DNA of 31,679 bases from Thermoflexales bacterium (lineage in GTDB: Bacteria > Chloroflexota > Anaerolineae > Fen-1058). The notes under the pieces were generated by a model. That model searched no databases and was not told the DNA's origin. It saw only the letters and a program-made list of their open reading frames with translations. Numbering within the stretch: position 1 is the first letter of the stretch; each line of letters opens with the position of its first letter. The DNA is taken from NCBI GenBank assembly GCA_016931085.1, contig JAFGFO010000121.1:1-31679 (forward strand), read 5' to 3'. Made by a program: the position numbers and the translations under genes. Below are positions 1 to 8,006 of this stretch, in pieces.

Positions 1-1497
1 CTTGAGCATATCGCTCAAGCTCTTGAGCTCGCGCCGGCCGCGGCGTGACAGGGCCTTGCCGCGTTGGCTGTTGTCGATCAACGAGTCAACAGCTTCCTGG
101 AGCATGCGTTTTTCGTTGCGCACGATCACGTCCGGCGCGCCCAGTTCCAACAAGCGCTTGAGACGATTGTTGCGATTGATCACCCGCCGGTAGAGATCGT
201 TAAGATCGCTGGTGGCAAAGCGGCCGCCATCCAGTTGCACCATGGGGCGCAGGTCAGGCGGGATGACCGGCAGGATGGTCAGGATCATCCATTCGGGGCG
301 ATTGTTGCTTTTACGCAGCGCCTCACAAATGCGCAAGCGCTTGATCGCTTTCTTGCGCTTTTGCTTGGAGCGGGTGGTCCTGACTTCTTGCCACAGCTCG
401 ACGGTCATTTTATCCAAATCGAGCCGGACCAGGATGTCATACAAGGCCTCGGCGCCCATGTCGGCCTTGAACACTTGGCCCCAGCGTCCCTTCAAGTCGC
501 GATAACGCGGTTCGGTCAAGAATTGCATCACGGACAGATCAAGCAGATCTTGTCGCTCGGCCGCGACGCGTCCCATCAGGCTCTCAACTTGCTGAGCCAG
601 GCGAGCCTCAATCCCGCTGACGTGGTCGGCCAGGGTGCTTTGCAAAGATCGAATATCGTCTTCCAACTTGCCCAACACGCGCGCGCGCTCCGCCTCGTGC
701 TCATCCTTCAACTCGTTGAGCTTGGCTTCGACGACCTTGTTAAGGCGGGGCAAATGTTCGCGGCCGATCGTCTCGCCCTGGGCAACGATCACTTCGTCAG
801 TCGGCTCGAAAACGATGGCCGTGCGCACCGCCGTGCCATGTTTGTCTTCCAGCTTGCGTTGGAGCGACTGGGCGCGCTTCATAAACACCTCAGTGGCCGC
901 GTTCATCTTCTCTTCCAGCTTGGCAGCCCGGCTGTCTCGGCTGGCCGTGCGCTTTTCAATATCTGTGTCCAGCTTGGCCCTCAGCCCGGCGATGTCTGCC
1001 TGGCTGGCAGTTTCCAGGCGATGGCGCTCACGCTCGAGCTCGTCGTCCAATCGCTTGAGCGCTTTCTGGCGCGCGTCCTCGTCCACGTAGGTGATCACGT
1101 ACTGGGCAAAGTAAAGCACACGGTCGAGGTTGCGCTTGCTCATGTCTAGCAGCATGCCGAGGTAGCTGGGCACCCGGCGGGTGTACCACACGTGTGCCAC
1201 GGGGGCCGCCAGCGAGATGTGTCCCATCCGCTCGCGGCGTACCGCGGCACGGGTCACCTCTACACCACACTTGTCACAGATGATGCCGCGGTAGCGGATA
1301 TTTTTGTACTTGCCGCAATAGCACTGCCAATCTTTGGTCGGGCCGAATATCGCTTCACAGAAGAGGCCGTCCTTCTCAGGCCTCAAGCGGCGATAATTGA
1401 TGGTTTCCGGCTTGGTCACCTCGCCATAAGACCAGTCTTTAATGTCATCTGGTGAGGCCAGGCTGATCCTCAAGGCACGAAAATCTTTTGCTTCCAT
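1..1497 (-). CDS. rpoC: DNA-directed RNA polymerase subunit beta' (N-terminal part, runs off the window)
   Basis: Catalytic largest subunit of bacterial RNA polymerase; the visible 499 residues are the N-terminal clamp side. The reverse-strand translation begins [19 protein letters not shown]. It has the zinc-ribbon cysteines C59, C61, C74 and C77 (CYC...CDKC), then the conserved blocks [35 protein letters not shown] and [14 protein letters not shown]. The NADFDGD catalytic loop lies beyond the edge. Residues about 143-318 are an acidic, Lys/Glu/Arg-rich segment resembling coiled coil. E. coli has only a short stretch there, whereas Thermus carries a large non-conserved domain at about the same place. 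The ATG at 1497 is fixed by a perfect AGGAGGT at 1502-1508. The gene upstream is rocD, not rpoB, and rpoC has its own consensus promoter. Identification is certain; the fold of the insert is inferred. Confidence 0.98.
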   Translation of the reverse strand, partial: MEAKDFRALRISLASPDDIKDWSYGEVTKPETINYRRLRPEKDGLFCEAIFGPTKDWQCYCGKYKNIRYRGIICDKCGVEVTRAAVRRERMGHISLAAPVAHVWYTRRVPSYLGMLLDMSKRNLDRVLYFAQYVITYVDEDARQKALKRLDDELERERHRLETASQADIAGLRAKLDTDIEKRTASRDSRAAKLEEKMNAATEVFMKRAQSLQRKLEDKHGTAVRTAIVFEPTDEVIVAQGETIGREHLPRLNKVVEAKLNELKDEHEAERARVLGKLEDDIRSLQSTLADHVSGIEARLAQQVESLMGRVAAERQDLLDLSVMQFLTEPRYRDLKGRWGQVFKADMGAEALYDILVRLDLDKMTVELWQEVRTTRSKQKRKKAIKRLRICEALRKSNNRPEWMILTILPVIPPDLRPMVQLDGGRFATSDLNDLYRRVINRNNRLKRLLELGAPDVIVRNEKRMLQEAVDSLIDNSQRGKALSRRGRRELKSLSDMLK

Positions 1498-1582
1498 CAA
1501 TACCTCCTGACAACAAGCGCCAAGCACACGAGAACAACTCTGCACTTCGGCCGGTTATAACGAAAATAGGCGCAATCTTCTA

Positions 1583-1611
1583 ATTATACCCTCCTTGTTA
1601 TAAACTGTCAA
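1583..1611 (-). promoter_or_regulatory. Sigma-70-type promoter of rpoC
   Basis: On the minus strand a perfect TTGACA (1606-1611) and a perfect TATAAT (1583-1588) are separated by 17 nt. The expected start is near 1576, giving a leader of about 80 nt before the rpoC ATG at 1497. It implies rpoC is transcribed independently of the upstream rocD. Confidence 0.85.
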
Positions 1612-1657
1612 GTTCAGCAAAATCCGGGGGTATAGCTCAAAACTCTGGGGGACTTGA

Positions 1658-1744
1658 CGGGCGCGTATGCTTTGCATACGACGCACGCCCGCGTAAACCA
1701 GCGGCGTGGGAGCCGCCTCTAAGATTTTATAGCCAGGCTTGCCC
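1658..1744. repeat. Intergenic hairpin repeats between rpoC promoter and rocD end
   Basis: The core is an exact inverted repeat, CGTATGC (1664-1670), loop TTT, GCATACG (1674-1680), flanked by the imperfect arms GGGCG and CGCCC. A second weak GGCG/CGCC hairpin follows at about 1701-1718. The stretch ends next to the rocD stop codon with GCTTGCCCCTAC, resembling one edge of the palindrome at 20977-21004. It could act as a terminator for rocD or be a REP-type element. No gene is seen here. Confidence 0.55.
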
Positions 1745-2944
1745 CTACGAGCTCAATACGGCCTGGATCCTTTCCAAGGCCCAGTCGATCTCGGCGGCCT
1801 GGATGATCAAGGGAGGCGCAAAACGAACGACGTCGCGGTGGGTATCTTTACATAGCAAGCCTTTGGCCTGCAAGGCTTCGCAAAAGCGCCGCGCGCCTCC
1901 GGCTGCGCTCCACAATTCCAGGCCGATCATCAGCCCCTTGCCTCTGATCTCTTTGACGTAGGGGCTCTCGATCGCGCGCAGCCCAGCCATAAAGTAGGCG
2001 CCCATTTTTTCGGCGTTCTCGATCATCCCCTCTTCGACCAGGACACGCAGGGCGGCCCGCGCCACGGCGCAGGCCAGGGGATTGCCGCCAAAGGTGCTGC
2101 CGTGATCGCCAGGTTGAAAAACGCCCAGCACCTGCTGGTTGGACAGCACGGCTGAAATCGGGTAGTAGCCGCCTGACAAGGCCTTGCCGATTAAGGTGAG
2201 ATCGGCCTCGACGCCTTCGTGCTCCTCGGCCAACAGCTTGCCGGTACGGCCCAGGCCGGTTTGGATCTCGTCGGTGATCATGACCACGTCGTGCTCGGTG
2301 CAGATGCGCCGCACGTCCCGCAGGTAGCCTGCGGGGGGTATGATCACCCCGGCCTCGCCCTGGATCGGCTCGACCAAAAAGGCCACCGTGCGCGGCGTGA
2401 TGGCATCGCGCAGGGCCTGGGCGTCGCCAAAGGGGATGATCTTGAAGCCCGGTGTAAAGGGCGCGTAGCCATCGCGGTACAACGCCTCGGTGCTAAAGCC
2501 TACGATCGTGATCGTCCGCCCGTGAAAGTTGTTCTCGCACACGATGATTTCGGCTTCACCATAGGGGACGCTTTTGGCCCGGTAGCCCCATTTCCTGACC
2601 GCCTTGATGCACGACTCGACTGCCTCCGCACCGCTGTTCATGGGCAGCACCATGTGCGAATGCGTCAGCTCGCACAGTTCTTTATAGAACAAGCCCAGTT
2701 GGTCGTTGCGAAAAGCCCGCGAAGTCAGGGTGAGTTTTTCGAGCTGTTCCTTCATCACGGCGGCGATCTTGGGATGGCAATGACCCTGGTTGACCGCCGA
2801 GTAAGCCGAGAGGCAGTCGAGGTAGCGATTGCCTTCCACGTCCCAAACCCAAATGCCTTGGCCGCGGGTGAGGACGACGTCGAGTGGTTTGTAGTTCCTG
2901 GCGCCGTATTCGTTTTCCAATTGGATATAATCTTGTGTGTTCAT
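1745..2944 (-). CDS. rocD: Ornithine--oxo-acid aminotransferase (ornithine aminotransferase)
   Basis: PLP-dependent class III aminotransferase, probably converting ornithine and 2-oxoglutarate to glutamate-5-semialdehyde and glutamate in arginine/proline metabolism. The 399-residue protein is the full family length. Visible motifs: ENNFHGRT (137-144), the PLP-binding Asp in [13 protein letters not shown] (D225), the Schiff-base Lys in [12 protein letters not shown] (K254), and [15 protein letters not shown]. The stretch from GKALSGG to GNPLA closely follows RocD rather than acetylornithine or GABA aminotransferases. The open frame extends to 3043, but the ATG at 2944 is chosen because GGAGGG (2951-2956) sits just upstream and the family N-terminus begins here. 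It is transcribed away from the 3198 gene, and its leader holds a histidine-kinase remnant. Acetylornithine aminotransferase is the main alternative. Confidence 0.9.
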   Translation of the reverse strand: MNTQDYIQLENEYGARNYKPLDVVLTRGQGIWVWDVEGNRYLDCLSAYSAVNQGHCHPKIAAVMKEQLEKLTLTSRAFRNDQLGLFYKELCELTHSHMVLPMNSGAEAVESCIKAVRKWGYRAKSVPYGEAEIIVCENNFHGRTITIVGFSTEALYRDGYAPFTPGFKIIPFGDAQALRDAITPRTVAFLVEPIQGEAGVIIPPAGYLRDVRRICTEHDVVMITDEIQTGLGRTGKLLAEEHEGVEADLTLIGKALSGGYYPISAVLSNQQVLGVFQPGDHGSTFGGNPLACAVARAALRVLVEEGMIENAEKMGAYFMAGLRAIESPYVKEIRGKGLMIGLELWSAAGGARRFCEALQAKGLLCKDTHRDVVRFAPPLIIQAAEIDWALERIQAVLSS

Positions 2945-2954
2945 ATTTGGCCCT

Positions 2955-3011
2955 CCAGATTTGCCCACCGTGGGCCTCCACGATCCCCTTGGCAATCGCC
3001 AAGCCCAGGCC
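2955..3011 (-). pseudogene. Remnant of a sensor histidine kinase (G2 box of the ATPase domain)
   Basis: The minus strand encodes [19 protein letters not shown], an excellent match to the G2 box and following strand of HATPase_c histidine kinases (consensus [16 protein letters not shown].I). Only these 19 residues are kinase-like. The upstream sequence in the frame (from 3074) shows no N or G1 box, and the downstream sequence runs into the rocD ribosome-binding site. I read it as the surviving 3' part of a lost kinase gene, now in the rocD leader. Confidence 0.7.
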
Positions 3012-3082
3012 AACAAAGCCAGCGTCACAAAGCTCAAGATCAATTGACGCGCAAGTGCCTTCGAACAATCCCATCAGGCTCT

Positions 3083-3111
3083 ATTCTAGCACGTGTTTTT
3101 TAATTGATCAA
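3083..3111 (-). promoter_or_regulatory. Probable promoter of rocD
   Basis: Minus-strand TTGATC (3106-3111) and TAGAAT (3083-3088) are separated by 17 nt. The start would be near 3076, giving a leader of about 130 nt before the rocD ATG at 2944; this leader contains the kinase remnant. It lies back to back with the 3124-3151 promoter. Confidence 0.6.
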
Positions 3112-3123
3112 ATGGCCTCAGCA

Positions 3124-3151
3124 TTGACTTTAGCGCCAAATGAGGTATACT
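3124..3151 (+). promoter_or_regulatory. Probable promoter of the C39/glycosidase gene
   Basis: TTGACT (3124-3129), a 16-nt spacer and TATACT (3146-3151), 46 nt upstream of the ATG at 3198. It is divergent from the rocD promoter, with the two -35 boxes about 12 nt apart. Confidence 0.65.
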
Positions 3152-3197
3152 TGGCACAGAGCATCAAAACGGTCATCCAGGAAAGACAGAGGTAGCT

Positions 3198-5195
3198 ATG
3201 AGTCAAAAACTTTTACCTATCCCTTACAAGTCTCAAAAAGACGGAGACGCCCAAGGCAAGAACAATGATTGTGGCCCGGCGTGTGTATCCATGATCCTGG
3301 CTGCGCGCGGCGTGCCAAATCGCACCGACGAGATCTACGCGGCCAGCGGCGTCACCACCGACCGGCCGCTGTCCATTCTCGAGATTCGCAAGGCTGCCCA
3401 AGCGTTTGGGCTGGCGCTCTCCAGCCGCCGGCCCAACACCATCGAAGACTTGCGCGCCTTCATCGATCAAGGCATCCCCCCCATCGCGCTGATCAAGTAC
3501 AAATACTTGCCTGACCGGCAGGGCCAATCGACCACCGGCGGGCACTTTGTCCTGATCGTCGGCTACGACGAAGAGCGCAAGGAAGTCATCATCCACGATC
3601 CGTACTATTGGCCACCGCGCCGGGAGGAAGGCGCCTTTCACACCTACACTGAAGATACCTGGAATGAAGCCTGGGGGCGTTGCCACGAGGACGGCAACAG
3701 CGACTTTTGGCTGGTGCTGCCCGATTTGTTGGTGCCTCTGGATCTGCAGATGGCGCGCCGGCGGGTGTACTCGCGCCTGGCCTACGACGGCAAAAGCGAT
3801 TACAACGGCACGCCATTCGAGCAGCTCGACGATGCCACGATCACCCAGCTCACGGCAACGCTTGGAGAATGGCCGGCCGACGTGGACGACTACACCGTCG
3901 AGCCAGGCGAGGGCAAGCGCCAGATAGCCTTCAAGGCATATGGCACCTGGAAACGCTGGTCCGTGCTGCAGCATTATAATGCTCTGTCTGAGGATAGCGA
4001 GCCGGAGGCGGGAACGGTGTTGCATGTGCCGCGTCCGGTGGCCTATGTCCAATCGACGGTCAATCGCTGGGGCGGGCTAAAGGTGCGCGCTGAACGGGCT
4101 GAAGGAGCGCAAGTCATCGAGCGCTTGCCGGCCAACACGCGCGTCGTTTCGCTGAGCGTCAACCTGACAGAAGATGGGCAACCTTGGACAGGTGAGGTGG
4201 GCGACGTGTGGGCGCGCGTGCGCTCCCCCTTCGACAAGGAGGGTTGGGCGCGCTACCGCTACGCCAAAGACAACGAGATTTACCTGGCAGACAAGCCAGG
4301 GGTCTTGCAAAAGCCGGTCTGGGGCGCTGGCAAATGCCTGGCCGGCTTGGGCACCGCCGACCCGTGGCCTCTGATCGATGTAGATTATGGCGTCATCGAC
4401 ACGGGCCACGTGGAATTGATCAAGCTGTTGGCACCCAGCAAGGAAGCCCAAGGCCAGGGGGCCGACATCGCCAAGCGGCTGATTGGCGATGGCAAGTTTG
4501 TCATGGCACGCCTGTTTGAAAAACCGGGCAACCGCCGCATGTCGGCAGCCGAGTTTGCCGATTCGGTGATGCAGGGTTACGACGCATTGTACCAGGTTGG
4601 GGTGCGTTACTTTGAGATTCACAATGAGCCCAACCTGCCTCAAGAAGGCCTGGGGATCAGTTGGGCCAATGGGAGTGAGTTTGGCAACTGGTTCGCCGCC
4701 GTATACAGCACGCTCAAAATGCGCCACGCTGACGCCAAGCTGGGCTACCCCGGCCTCTCACCTCAGTTCAACAACCCGTCCTTTCCGGCCGAGACCGACA
4801 TCTGGGCTTTTTTGGAGGCGAGCGAGGCGGCCGTGCAAAGAGCCGATTGGATCGGCATCCATTGTTACTGGCAAAACGAAGGCAGTGGCCACTGGGCCAT
4901 GCAATCGGAAGTGGATGGCCTGCTGTGGAAAAAGTTCCGCGCCCGCTGGCCAAACAAGCTGCTCTTTATTACCGAGTTCAGCAACAACAGCCGGCACATC
5001 GACTATGCCACCAAGGGCCAGCAGTACGGCCGTTACTACAGCCTGCTGCGCCACGAACCTAACCTGGGAGGCGCGGTGGCCTTCGCACTGTACTGGCCCG
5101 GCCAGGATGAGAATCACGAAGGTTGGCGCACCGATCGCGGCGTCACCGAGATCGCTGCCAAAGTGGGCGAGGTTACCGGCCAGGCTGACTTTTAG
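3198..5195 (+). CDS. Multidomain C39-like cysteine peptidase / LysM / SH3b / clan GH-A glycosidase-like protein
   Basis: A 665-residue fusion. Residues 1-175 resemble a C39-type papain-like peptidase: NNDCGPAC (C25), GGHFVLIVGYD (H116) and HDPYY (D134) form a plausible Cys-His-Asp triad. Residues about 232-278 (YTVEPGEG...AGTVLHVP) look like one LysM module. Residues about 283-364 (GLKVRAERAEGAQVIERLPANT) look like a bacterial SH3 domain. Residues about 395-660 resemble a TIM-barrel glycosidase: YFEIHNEPN (E477, candidate acid/base) and LLFITEFSN (E593, candidate nucleophile). No signal peptide is visible, which is odd for cell-wall or polysaccharide binding modules. The start is supported by AGAGG upstream and a promoter at 3124. 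Substrate is unknown; a role in envelope or glycan turnover is inferred from the modules and the cohesin-LysM neighbour. Confidence 0.8.
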   Translation: MSQKLLPIPYKSQKDGDAQGKNNDCGPACVSMILAARGVPNRTDEIYAASGVTTDRPLSILEIRKAAQAFGLALSSRRPNTIEDLRAFIDQGIPPIALIKYKYLPDRQGQSTTGGHFVLIVGYDEERKEVIIHDPYYWPPRREEGAFHTYTEDTWNEAWGRCHEDGNSDFWLVLPDLLVPLDLQMARRRVYSRLAYDGKSDYNGTPFEQLDDATITQLTATLGEWPADVDDYTVEPGEGKRQIAFKAYGTWKRWSVLQHYNALSEDSEPEAGTVLHVPRPVAYVQSTVNRWGGLKVRAERAEGAQVIERLPANTRVVSLSVNLTEDGQPWTGEVGDVWARVRSPFDKEGWARYRYAKDNEIYLADKPGVLQKPVWGAGKCLAGLGTADPWPLIDVDYGVIDTGHVELIKLLAPSKEAQGQGADIAKRLIGDGKFVMARLFEKPGNRRMSAAEFADSVMQGYDALYQVGVRYFEIHNEPNLPQEGLGISWANGSEFGNWFAAVYSTLKMRHADAKLGYPGLSPQFNNPSFPAETDIWAFLEASEAAVQRADWIGIHCYWQNEGSGHWAMQSEVDGLLWKKFRARWPNKLLFITEFSNNSRHIDYATKGQQYGRYYSLLRHEPNLGGAVAFALYWPGQDENHEGWRTDRGVTEIAAKVGEVTGQADF

Positions 5196-5268
5196 CCACG
5201 CATGACACGAATCTTTACGAATAGAATAAAAGGCGTCACGTTTTAGAACTTGCAAGAGGGGGAAGGAC

Positions 5269-7005
5269 ATGCAATCTCAAGCTCTTAGCGGGCACGTGTT
5301 CAAATCTATTGCCATCCTCAGCCTGGTTGCCGCGCTCGCCGCCAGCGGCTCGGCCAACGCCCAATCTGGCACCGTCGTCAAGATATCCCCTGCCACATCC
5401 CAAGTCAGCGTGGGTGAGACCGTCACCGTCAATGTCGTGGTTGAGAATGTGAGCAAGCTGGCGGCGGTCGAGATGCGCCTGGCCTACAACCCAACCGTGC
5501 TCGAAGTGGCGTCGATCACAGAAGGCAGCTTTTTCACCCCGGTGGCGGGCACACTCGTCAAGCGGGACGCCGTCGGCATGATCCGCTACGAGGCCGAAGC
5601 AAGTACGCCGGCCAGCGGGAGCGGCACGCTGGTGTCAATCGTGTTCAAGGGACGCGCAGCCGGCACGGCTAACCTGACCTTCTCGACCGTCTTCCTGGGA
5701 AACGAGACCGGCGGCAGCATCTCGGCCACGAGCCAGGGCGGGCAGGTTGACGTAGATGACACCTCGGCCGCCACTGCCACGCCCACGACCGCCGTTCCAA
5801 CATCCACCCCTACCCCCACCACCGCGCCCACAACCGCCTCTCCGACGCCCACCCCTACCCCCACCACCCCAGCCAGCCCGACACCCACACCGACGAGCGA
5901 CGCTTCATCCGCAGCCTTCGTCAAGCTCTCACCTGCCTCAGCACAAGTAGACGTGGGGGCAGTGCTGGCAGTGGAGGTTCAAGTAGAAAACGCGAACAAT
6001 CTGGCCGTTGTCGAGTTGCGCCTGGCCTACAACTCGACGATGCTCGAGATGGTATCTCTCACTGAAGGCGCCTTCTTTAGCCCCAAGCCAGGCACGCTGG
6101 TCAAGGACAGCACCAGCAACGTGATACGTTATGAAGCCGAAGCGAGTAGCCCGGCTAGCGGAAGCGGCACGCTGGTGTCGATCGTGTTCAAGGGGCTCGC
6201 GCCGGGGGCGGCCAACCTGGCCTTTACCAGCCTGTTTCTTGGCAATCCCCAAGGCGGCTCGATTTCAGCCACCAGCCAGGGCGGGCAAATCAGCGTGATT
6301 TCAGTCGAAGCCAGCCCTACGCCCACCTTCACGCCCGCCCCACCCACGCCCACCTTCACGCCCGCCCCACCCACACCCACCTTCACGCCCGCCCCACCCA
6401 CACCCACCTTCACGCCTGTTTCGCCCACACCCGCCACTACAATCCCACCCGCACCCTCCCACACCCCCAAGCCAGCCATGCCCACGCCCGAGCCCACCCT
6501 CCCAACCCCGCCTTCACCTACACCTCCCCAGTCGCCGACGAGCGCGCCGCCCACTCCCCAGCCGGCGCCGACACTCACAGTCCAAGACATCGGCATGCAC
6601 ACCGTCCAACGCGGCGAGACGCTTTACTGCCTGGGGCGAGCCTACCTGGTCAACCCCTTGGCCATCGCCGCGCGCAACGGCTTGGGCGCGGCCAGTTTTA
6701 TCTATCCAGGCCAGCGCTTGATCATCCCCGGCGAGCAGTGGACAAGCATCCCAGCCGGACGAATCTGCTTCAGACAATTCGCCCCGCCCGATACGCTGAG
6801 CACGCCACAGCCGGGTGTCACACCAGTTCCCGTGCCTACGCTGCCGGCAAGCACGCAATGCCCGCTCAGATACACGATCCGTAACGGCGACACGCTGTGG
6901 TCCATCGCGCGCCGTTACGGCAAGTCGCCCTGGGCGCTGGCCACCTACAATCACATCCTCAACCCCGACCTGATTTTTGTGGGCGACGTGCTGTGCATAC
7001 CCTAG
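5269..7005 (+). CDS. Secreted protein with two cohesin domains and two LysM domains
   Basis: 578 residues. An N-terminal signal peptide (FKSIAILSLVAALAASGSANA, about residues 11-31) precedes two cohesin-type domains (about 35-163 and 212-345). Each has the VxVxxxVxV...LAYN...GTLV pattern and a near-identical ending (GSGTLVSIVFKG...GGSISATSQGGQ). TP-rich linkers follow each, the second containing four 9-residue repeats. Two LysM modules close the protein (about 441-487, HTVQRGETLY...GQRLIIPG; and about 533-578, YTIRNGDTLW...GDVLCIP). Cohesins dock dockerin-bearing partners and LysM binds peptidoglycan or chitin-type glycans, so a surface scaffold is a reasonable inference. No dockerin gene is recognised nearby. 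The ATG follows GGGGGAAGG. The TAG stop is the first codon of a dispersed repeat. Confidence 0.88.
   Translation: MQSQALSGHVFKSIAILSLVAALAASGSANAQSGTVVKISPATSQVSVGETVTVNVVVENVSKLAAVEMRLAYNPTVLEVASITEGSFFTPVAGTLVKRDAVGMIRYEAEASTPASGSGTLVSIVFKGRAAGTANLTFSTVFLGNETGGSISATSQGGQVDVDDTSAATATPTTAVPTSTPTPTTAPTTASPTPTPTPTTPASPTPTPTSDASSAAFVKLSPASAQVDVGAVLAVEVQVENANNLAVVELRLAYNSTMLEMVSLTEGAFFSPKPGTLVKDSTSNVIRYEAEASSPASGSGTLVSIVFKGLAPGAANLAFTSLFLGNPQGGSISATSQGGQISVISVEASPTPTFTPAPPTPTFTPAPPTPTFTPAPPTPTFTPVSPTPATTIPPAPSHTPKPAMPTPEPTLPTPPSPTPPQSPTSAPPTPQPAPTLTVQDIGMHTVQRGETLYCLGRAYLVNPLAIAARNGLGAASFIYPGQRLIIPGEQWTSIPAGRICFRQFAPPDTLSTPQPGVTPVPVPTLPASTQCPLRYTIRNGDTLWSIARRYGKSPWALATYNHILNPDLIFVGDVLCIP
6319..6426 (+). 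repeat. Four tandem 27-bp units coding the TPTFTPAPP linker
   Basis: Four consecutive units at 6319-6345, 6346-6372, 6373-6399 and 6400-6426 encode TPTFTPAPP, the last as TPTFTPVSP. The third and fourth copies use ACA rather than ACG for the first Thr. This is a typical expandable linker tract between the second cohesin and the LysM modules. Confidence 0.9.
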
Positions 7006-7147
7006 CGCGGCCTTCGGCCGCGACCAAAGATTTTACCGCCGAGAGCGCCGAGAACGCAGAGTTTTTAAAAATCTTCTCGGTGCACTCTGCGTGCTCGGCG
7101 CGCAAGCGAAAATCTTCGCGGTTGTGATAGTTTTTCGCAGGTAATAT
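7003..7147 (+). repeat. Composite dispersed repeat, copy A
   Basis: It starts at the TAG stop of the cohesin gene with a perfect 7-bp stem (CGCGGCC 7006-7012, GGCCGCG 7016-7022). It then runs through ACCGCCGAG-type 9-bp units, an AT-rich centre (TTTTTAAAAATCTTCTC) and inverted 9-bp units (CTCTGCGTG, CTCGGCGCG), and ends in GTGATAGTTTTTCGCAGG. Nearly the same sequence lies inverted at 29503-29653. The hairpin may also terminate transcription of the cohesin gene. With 7148-7202 this is the gene-free stretch before nrtR; nothing else is seen in it. Confidence 0.85.
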
Positions 7148-7202
7148 TATAGTGACCTTGGCAGCGCCCCATCCGAAGGCGAAACGCACTCAGCTCTTGC
7201 CC

Positions 7203-7231
7203 TTGACATCTACCATTTTGTGCGGTATAAT
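7203..7231 (+). promoter_or_regulatory. Consensus promoter of the nrtR-nad region
   Basis: Perfect TTGACA (7203-7208), a 17-nt spacer and perfect TATAAT (7226-7231). The expected start is near 7238, about 35 nt upstream of the ATG at 7273. Such a strong promoter fits a gene set held in check by a repressor. Confidence 0.85.
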
Positions 7232-7233
7232 TT

Positions 7234-7248
7234 GTGTGTTACATACAC
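7234..7248 (+). promoter_or_regulatory. Candidate NrtR operator (imperfect palindrome)
   Basis: GTGTGTTACATACAC overlaps the predicted transcription start directly after the -10 box. Outer arms GTGT/ACAC match exactly and the inner arms partly. NrtR regulators usually bind palindromes in their own promoters; the link here is inferred from position only, and I see no second copy in the window. Confidence 0.4.
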
Positions 7249-7272
7249 TTAATGTCGCGAGAGGCAAAACTT

Positions 7273-7971
7273 ATGGAAGAGCAATGGCCGCATCCGTACG
7301 TCAGCGTGGACGTCATCATGTTCACGTTGTGCGAAGACGACGGCAGTTATAATGAGCCAACTCATTATAACTTGCACATCCTGCTGATCAAGCGCAAGCA
7401 CGATCCGTACGCCAATCACTGGGCTATTCCCGGCGGCTTTGTGGAAATTGACGAGTCGATCGAGGATGCAGCCCGCCGTGAGTTGGAAGAAGAGACCGGC
7501 GTGCGCGACGTATACCTGGAACAGTTGTACACCTTTGGCGCCGTCGACCGCGACCCGCGTGGGCGAGTAATCAGTGTGGCTTACTTTGCCCTGGTGGCAA
7601 GCATGGCCGTACGAGGCGGCAGCGATGCCAGCGAGGCACGTTGGTGGCCGGTGCGAGCGTTGCCGCCCTTGGCCTTTGACCACAGCAGCATCGTCAGCTA
7701 TGCGCTCAAGCGCTTGCGCTACAAGTTGGAATACAGCGCGGTGGGGTTCCAACTCTTGCCCGACACGTTCACCCTGACCGAGCTGCAGCAGGCTTACGAG
7801 ACTGTCCTGGGCGAGCCGTTGGACAAGCGCAACTTTCGGCGCAAGATTTTGCAAGCGCAGATCATTGAAGAGGCGGGGGTGCGGCGCGAGCGGGAGGGGC
7901 GTCCGGCACGCCTGTACCGTTTTCGTGACGATGCCGTGGCCGAGGTCAAGGCGCGGCGATTGTTTCCGTAG
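7273..7971 (+). CDS. nrtR: NrtR-type Nudix transcriptional regulator of NAD metabolism
   Basis: 232 residues. The N-terminal half is a Nudix fold with an intact box from G55 to V77 (G-x5-E61-x7-R69E70-L-x-E73E74-x-G76). The C-terminal part (about 150-232, FTLTELQQAYETVLGEPLDKRNFRRKIL...RPARLYRF) resembles the winged helix of NrtR proteins. In that family the Nudix domain senses ADP-ribose and the winged helix represses NAD genes. Here nadC, nadA and nadB follow on the same strand, which strongly favours this role. The intact Nudix box means hydrolase activity may remain. The ATG at 7273 (GAGAGG upstream) is preferred; ATGs at 7234 and 7252 lie in the operator region. A pure ADP-ribose pyrophosphatase is the alternative, but the extra domain argues against it. 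Confidence 0.82.
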   Translation: MEEQWPHPYVSVDVIMFTLCEDDGSYNEPTHYNLHILLIKRKHDPYANHWAIPGGFVEIDESIEDAARRELEEETGVRDVYLEQLYTFGAVDRDPRGRVISVAYFALVASMAVRGGSDASEARWWPVRALPPLAFDHSSIVSYALKRLRYKLEYSAVGFQLLPDTFTLTELQQAYETVLGEPLDKRNFRRKILQAQIIEEAGVRREREGRPARLYRFRDDAVAEVKARRLFP

Positions 7972-7998
7972 TAGGGAGTAAGAAGTAGGGAGTAAGAA
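7971..7998 (+). repeat. Heptad repeat array at the nrtR stop codon
   Basis: Two perfect 14-bp copies made of alternating GTAGGGA and GTAAGAA (7971-7984 and 7985-7998). The nrtR TAG stop (7969-7971) overlaps the array by one base. The array runs straight into AAGGAG, the ribosome-binding site of the 8007 gene, so it also supplies purine-rich leader sequence. Confidence 0.85.
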
Positions 7999-8006
7999 GG
8001 AGCGAT

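Noticed and set aside
64..1149. 361-codon open frame on the plus strand opposite rpoC
   Set aside because: The opposite strand is unmistakable RpoC; this frame has no recognisable motif and is a high-GC shadow.
2682..3074. A short gene encoding a histidine kinase
   Set aside because: Only the 19-residue G2 box is kinase-like; the rest of the frame overlaps rocD out of frame. Treated as a remnant.
7003..7147. CRISPR array
   Set aside because: Units are about 9 bp, degenerate, and arranged as inverted arms without spacers; no cas gene is present.
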